Origin: DASZUK01 sp963745595
GTDB lineage: Bacteria > Actinomycetota > Acidimicrobiia > Acidimicrobiales > RAAP-2
DNA: 64,000 nucleotides
Reading direction: 5' to 3'
Assembly (NCBI GenBank): GCA_963745595.1
Contig: CAVUYB010000007.1
Coordinates: forward strand, 62,001 to 126,000
Shown here: positions 59,739 through 64,000 of the stretch, in pieces
Layout of the letters: the number at the start of each line of letters is the position of its first letter
How positions within the stretch are numbered: the stretch's first letter is position 1
Made by a program: the position numbers and the translations under genes
Notes under the pieces: generated by a model
The model's input: the letters and a program-made list of their open reading frames with translations, nothing else
What the model was told of the DNA's origin: nothing
Database searches by the model: none

Positions 59739-61431
59739 GTGGGGTCCTCGATCGAGAGCACGGTCGGCCTGACGGCCGCCCAGCGGGACGCGGTCGTCGC
59801 CGACGACCCCGTCCTCTGCGTTCTGGCCGGGGCCGGCACCGGGAAGACCCGGGTCCTGACCCTCCGGGTGGCCCGCCGGGCCGATGACCGGTCGGCCCGG
59901 GCCGACCGGGTCCTCGTCTGCACGTTCAGCCGGAAGGCAGCGGACGAGCTCCGGCGCCGACTGTGGTCCCTCGGCGTCGGCGACGTCCGCGCCGGCACGT
60001 TCCACCGGACCGCGCTCGGGCTGCTCCGCCAGTACCGGGCCGACCGGGGCGGACCGGCCCCGTCGGTGCTCCCCGACCGGCGGGCGCTGCTGGCCGACGT
60101 GCTCGCCGACCCGGTCGGCGGCGGCGGCCCCCGTCGGCGGCCCGACGGACGGCGGCTCCCCCGGGTCGTCCAGGTCGACGGCGAGATCAGCTGGGCGAAG
60201 GCCCGGCTGATCGGCCCGGAGTCCTACGAGGAGGAGGCCCGGCGCCACCACCGTCGACCGGCGGCCGGGACGGCCAAGATGGCCGACCTGTACGGCCGCT
60301 ACGAGGCGGCCCGGCACCGGCAGGGGGCGCTCGACTTCGACGACCTGCTGTGGCGGGCGGCCGACGTGCTGGCCGAGGACCCGACGTTCGCGGCCGCCGT
60401 CCGCTGGCGGAACCGCCACGTCTTCGTCGACGAGATGCAGGACGTCAACCCGGCCCAGTTCCGGTTCCTCCGCCTGCTGGTCGGTGACGACCCGGACCTC
60501 TTCGTCGTCGGTGACCCGAACCAGTCCGTCTACGGCTGGAACGGCGCCGACCCGTCGCTCCTCGACCGCCTGCCCGCGACGTTCCCGGGCACCCGCGTCC
60601 TGCGGCTCGACGAGAACCACCGCTGCTCCCCGCAGGTCGTCGCGGTCGCCGTCGGCCGCGCTCGGACTGTCCGGGGCGACCAGCCCGACGAGCAGCCGCC
60701 CCGACGGCGTCGTCCCCCGGGTCACCGAGCACGCCACCGACGCCGACGAGGCCCAGTGGGTGGCCCGGCAGGTCTGGACGGCCCACCGGCCGGGGCGCCG
60801 GTGGGCCGAGCTGGCGGTGCTCGCCCGCACCAACGGCCAGCTGGCCGCGCTGACCGACGCGCTGAGCACCGAACGGGTGCCGTACCGGCTGGCCGGCGGC
60901 TCGACTCGGGCCGGCCAGCGACCTCCGCGCCCGGCGGACGGCCTCGGGCACGCTCGCCGTCCAACCGGTCGACGATGCGCGACGACGAGCCCGGCAGCGA
61001 CGGTTTTGGCAGCACGGTCCAGGCGACACAGGCGAAGCCCCGGCGAAGATGCCGACGCGGTCACGCTGACGACGTTCCACCGGGCCAAGGGCCTGCAGTG
61101 GCCGGCCGTCTTCGTCGTCGGGCTCTCCGACGGTCTCGTGCCGATCGCCTCCGCACGATCGTCCGGCCCGCTGGACGAGGAGCGACGACTGCTCTACGTC
61201 GCGCTGACGAGGGCCGAGATCGAGCTGACGTGCTCGTGGGCCCGCCATGCCGACGCCCGGTCGGCGGCCGACGGCGTCCCGTCCCGGTCGGCGTCGCCGT
61301 GGCTGGGCGACGTCGTCCGGGCCTGCCGCGACCTCGACACCGACGCCGCGCCGGCCGATCCCGACCAGGTCGCCGTCCGGCTGGCCGAGCTGCGGACCCG
61401 GCTCGGGGCCGCCGACCCGGCGGCCGGATAG
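59739..61431 (+). CDS. UvrD/PcrA-family DNA helicase, frameshifted
   Basis: Superfamily 1A helicase. GTG 59739 is seven bases after TAGGTT, so the gene is probably leaderless. Motifs: LTAAQRDAVVADD (Q motif region), LAGAGTGKTRVL (Walker A), VCTFSRKAADEL (Ia), ALDFDDLLWRAAD, VFVDEMQDVNPAQ (Walker B), VVGDPNQSVYGWNGAD (III), and in a second frame TLTTFHRAKGLQWPAVFVVG (V) and RRLLYVALTRA (VI). Breaks occur near 60660 and around 60915-61045, where part of domain 2B also looks missing compared with typical members. Confidence 0.78.
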
Positions 61432-61446
61432 CGTCGGCCGGCAGCG

Positions 61447-62884
61447 ATGAGCGATCTGGCCGAGCAGCTGCGGGAGGTCGTCGGCGCCGGTTTCGTGCTG
61501 ACCGGGGACGACGATCCTCGCCGACTACACCCACGACGAAGCACTGCGGTGAGCGCCCGGTCGTCCCGCTGGCCGTCGTCCGCCCGGCGTCCACCGACGA
61601 GGTGGCGCGGCTGCTGGCCCTGGCCGACGCCGCCCGGGTGCCGGTGGTCGCCCGGGGCAGCGGTACCGGCCTGTCCGGCGGCGCCCGGCCGGTCGCCGAC
61701 GGGATCGTCGTCGCCCTCGACCGGATGGACCGGATCGTCGAGATCGACGTCGACAACCACGTCGCGGTCGTCGAGCCCGGGGTGACGCTCGAACAGCTCG
61801 ACGCCGCGCTGGCGCCGCTCGGGCTCGTCTACCCGGTCTTCCCCGGCGAGGCCAGCGCCTCGCTCGGCGGCAACGTCGCCACGAACGCCGGCGGGATGCG
61901 GGCCATCCGGTACGGCGTGACGCGCCAGCGCGTCCTCGGGCTCGAGGCCGTCCTCGCCGGCGGCCAGGTGCTCCGCACCGGCGGCAAGTTCGTGAAGTCG
62001 GCCACCGGCTACGACCTGACGCAGCTGCTTGGTCGGGTCCGAGGGCACGCTGGCCGTGATCACGGAGGTCACCGTCAAGCTCGAGCCCCGGCTCCAGCAC
62101 ACGGCCACCCTGCTCGCCCCGTTCGCCACGCTCGACGAGATCGCCCGGTCGGTGCCCGCAGGTCGTCGCCAGCGGCGTCGCGCCGCTCGTCCTCGAGTAC
62201 CTCGACCTACTGGCCATGGCCGGCATCACCGCGGCCGCCGGGCTCGACCTCGGCGTGCCCGAGGCGACGAAGGCGGCCGCGCTCGCCTACCTCGTCGTCG
62301 TCCTCGAGAGCACGCACGACGACCGGCTCGACGCCGACACCGAGACCGTCGCCGCCCTGCTCGGCCGGCTCGGCGCGCTCGACGTCTACGTGCTGCCGCC
62401 GGCGGCCGGCGCCCAGCTGATCGCCGCCCGGGAGAAGGCCTTCTTCGTCACCAAGGCCGCCGGCGCCGACGACATCGTCGACACCGTCGTGCCCCGGTCG
62501 GCCATCCCCGACTTCCTCGCCACGGTGGCCCGGCTGGCCGCCGACGACGACGCGCTGGTGTCCGGCTGCGGGCACGTCGGCGACGGCAACGTCCACCTGT
62601 CGGTCTTCCAGCCCGACCCCGACCGCCGATCGGCCCTCGTCCGGGCCATCCTGTCCGCCGCCGTCGCCGCCGGTGGCGCGATCTCCGGCGAGCACGGCAT
62701 CGGCACCGAGAAGCAGGCGTACTTCCTCGAGCTCGAGGACCCGCTCCGACTGACGCTGATGCGGCGGATCAAGGCCGCGTTCGACCCCCACGGCATCCTC
62801 GGGCCCGACCGGCTCCTCGGCCCCGTCGGCGGACCGGACGAGGCAGTCGCTGGCGGCGCCGGCGGCACAGGTGGCGACCGATGA
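61447..62884 (+). CDS. GlcD-type FAD-linked oxidase, frameshifted
   Basis: FAD-binding oxidase of the glycolate/D-lactate dehydrogenase family, about 479 residues if repaired. Motifs: VARGSGTGLSGGARPVADGI (FAD), FPGEASASLGGNVATNAGG, GGKFVKSATGYDLTQLL, GSEGTLAVITEVTVKL in a second frame, then GHVGDGNVHLSVF and GEHGIGTEKQAYF in a third. Frame breaks near 61525, 62035 and 62165. The stop overlaps the next ATG (ATGA). Could oxidise glycolate, D-lactate or 2-hydroxy acids. Confidence 0.75.
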
Positions 62885-64000
62885 ACGGTGCGGACGCCGT
62901 CCTCGGCACGCTCGTCGGCGCGGGCGTCGACGTCTGCTTCGCCAACCCCGGCACCTCCGAGATGCACTTCGTCGCCGCCCTCGACCGGGTGCCGGCCATG
63001 CGCGGCGTCCTCGCCCTCTTCGAGGGCGTCGCCACCGGCGCGGCCGACGGCTACGCCCGGATCGCCGGCCGGCCGGCCGCCACCCTCCTCCACCTCGGGC
63101 CGGGCCTCGGGAACGGGCTGGCCAACCTGCACAACGCCCGCCGCGCCCACAGCCCGGTCGTCAACATCGTCGGCGACCACGCGACGTACCACAAGCGGTA
63201 CGACGCGCCGCTCGAGTCGGACATCGACGCCCTCGCCGGGACGGTCTCGGCGTGGGTCCGGACCGCCGCGCTCGGCACCGCGGCCGACGACGCGGCCGAC
63301 GCGGTCGCCGCGTCGCTCGGACCGCCCGGTGGCGTCGCCACGCTCGTCCTCCCGGCCGACGTCTCGTGGTCGGACGCGCCCGGACCGGTCGCCGCCCGCC
63401 CGCCGCCGACCCGGTCGCCGGCCGCGCCGGACGCGGTCGAGGCCGCGGCCCGGGCCCTGCGGTCCGGTGAGCCGACCGCCCTCCTCCTCGGCGGGTGGCG
63501 CGCTGCGAGCCCGCGGCCTGCGAGCCGCGGCCCGGGCGGCCGAGGCCACCGGCGCCCGCCTGCTCGGCGAGACGTTCCCGGCCAACCTCGAACGGGGCGC
63601 CGGGTTGCCGGCGGTCGAACGGCTCGCCTACCTCGGCCGAGTTCGCCGTCGCCCAGCTGGCCGGGCTGCGGCACCTCGTCGTCGCCGGCGCCCGGTCGCC
63701 GGTGTCGTTCTTCGCCTATCCCGACCGGCCGAGCGACCTCGTCCCGGACGGCTGCGACGTGCACGTCCTGGCCGGCGTCGGCGACGACGTCCCGGCCGCC
63801 CTCGAGGCGCTCGCCGACGCGGTCGGCGCCGGAGCGGCGCCGGCGCTCGTCGCGCCGCCGGCCCGACCGGACCGGCCGACCGGGACGCTCGACGCCGAGT
63901 CCCTGGCCGCCGCGGTCGGCGCGGTGCTGCCCGAGGGCGCCATCGTCGTCGACGAGGCCAACACCGGCGGGCTGTACGTCCCCGGCGCGACCGCCGGGTG
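62881..64000 (+). CDS. acetolactate synthase-like TPP enzyme, truncated by window end and frameshifted
   Basis: A thiamine-diphosphate enzyme of the IlvB/benzoylformate decarboxylase group; the C-terminal domain is outside the window. N-terminal PYR domain: CFANPGTSEMHFVAALDRV, then FEGVATGAADGYARIAGRP with the catalytic Glu, LGPGLGNGLANLHNARRAHS. Frame breaks near 63505 and 63645. Next to a GlcD-type oxidase, it could process 2-keto acids, but this is inference. Confidence 0.72.
   Translation, partial: MNGADAVLGTLVGAGVDVCFANPGTSEMHFVAALDRVPAMRGVLALFEGVATGAADGYARIAGRPAATLLHLGPGLGNGLANLHNARRAHSPVVNIVGDHATYHKRYDAPLESDIDALAGTVSAWVRTAALGTAADDAADAVAASLGPPGGVATLVLPADVSWSDAPGPVAARPPPTRSPAAPDAVEAAARALRSGEPTALLLGGWRAASPRPASRGPGGRGHRRPPARRDVPGQPRTGRRVAGGRTARLPRPSSPSPSWPGCGTSSSPAPGRRCRSSPIPTGRATSSRTAATCTSWPASATTSRPPSRRSPTRSAPERRRRSSRRRPDRTGRPGRSTPSPWPPRSARCCPRAPSSSTRPTPAGCTSPARPPG

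Noticed and set aside
57336..61088. A single 1250-codon open frame on the minus strand
   Set aside because: It is a GC-rich run-through that joins parts of MurF-like, hydrolase and antisense helicase sequence; domain content changes frame within it.
1..64000. CRISPR array, cas genes, prophage structural genes, rRNA or an integrase
   Set aside because: None were seen; the only repeats are the pentanucleotide tract, the 640-bp duplicates, the TGCACACCC array and the 192-bp tandem pair.

Overview
The window is GC-rich (about 70%) actinobacterial chromosome. Many genes start with GTG, stop/start codons overlap as ATGA or GTGA in operons, and several genes look leaderless (TANNNT box 6-10 nt before GTG). 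It carries a DosR/DevR-type two-component system and DprE1/DprE2/UbiA homologues. I infer a member of the Actinomycetota outside the classical mycobacteria, possibly Acidimicrobiia; that placement is a guess from gene content, not a phylogeny. Layout: 0-4.4 kb is a tightly overlapped operon (ferredoxin 3' end, phosphodiester-glycosidase-domain membrane protein, UbiA-like phosphoribosyltransferase, DprE1, DprE2), which reads as decaprenyl-phospho-arabinose synthesis. 4.4-9.5 kb is an arsenic/chromate resistance module (arsC-aquaporin-arsI with divergent arsR; padR-chrA) bracketed by two direct copies of a ~640-bp segment encoding a four-helix membrane protein; the second copy is thrown out of frame by an expanded GGCCA pentanucleotide tract. 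9.6-12.7 kb is a SipW-like secretion module: a TasA/CalY-like cargo, a signal peptidase fused to a DUF5305-like ectodomain, and another secreted protein. 13.0-37.8 kb is a hypoxia/dormancy island. A DosR orthologue and a DosS-like kinase sit among universal stress proteins, PPOX-fold flavoproteins, phosphoketolase, acetate kinase, a HAD-GH65 enzyme, a zinc alcohol dehydrogenase and a ferritin-like protein, and I find ten clear copies of a DosR-type box (consensus GKGACYTTYGGCCCT) in front of them. The likely logic is low oxygen or redox sensing leading to phosphoketolase fermentation (xfp-ackA, ATP from acetyl phosphate), glucan/disaccharide phosphorolysis and stress protection. 37.8-42.4 kb is a lower-GC accessory island next to a tRNA-Val(UAC) whose 3' end faces it: HigB-like toxin with a frameshifted antitoxin, an IS3-type OrfA remnant, and two damaged genes, one with a HEPN-like RxxxxH motif. 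42.5-42.9 kb is a two-unit 192-bp tandem repeat upstream of the tRNA. 42.9-56.2 kb holds housekeeping and surface genes: inositol monophosphatase, lipoprotein, acyltransferase-SGNH protein, CHAP protein, aldehyde dehydrogenase, an aminoglycoside-phosphotransferase-fold protein and a LysM-BTAD membrane protein. 56.2-64 kb has Ddl and a membrane-anchored MurF-like ligase (peptidoglycan precursor pair), an alpha/beta hydrolase, a UvrD-type helicase, a GlcD-type FAD oxidase and the start of a TPP enzyme. A caution for every reader: many genes are broken by single-base indels, rare before 15 kb and very dense after 51 kb. Several gene lengths are off by exactly one base. Most of these probably reflect assembly or sequencing errors rather than biology, so I annotate them as frameshifted genes rather than as separate short ORFs.
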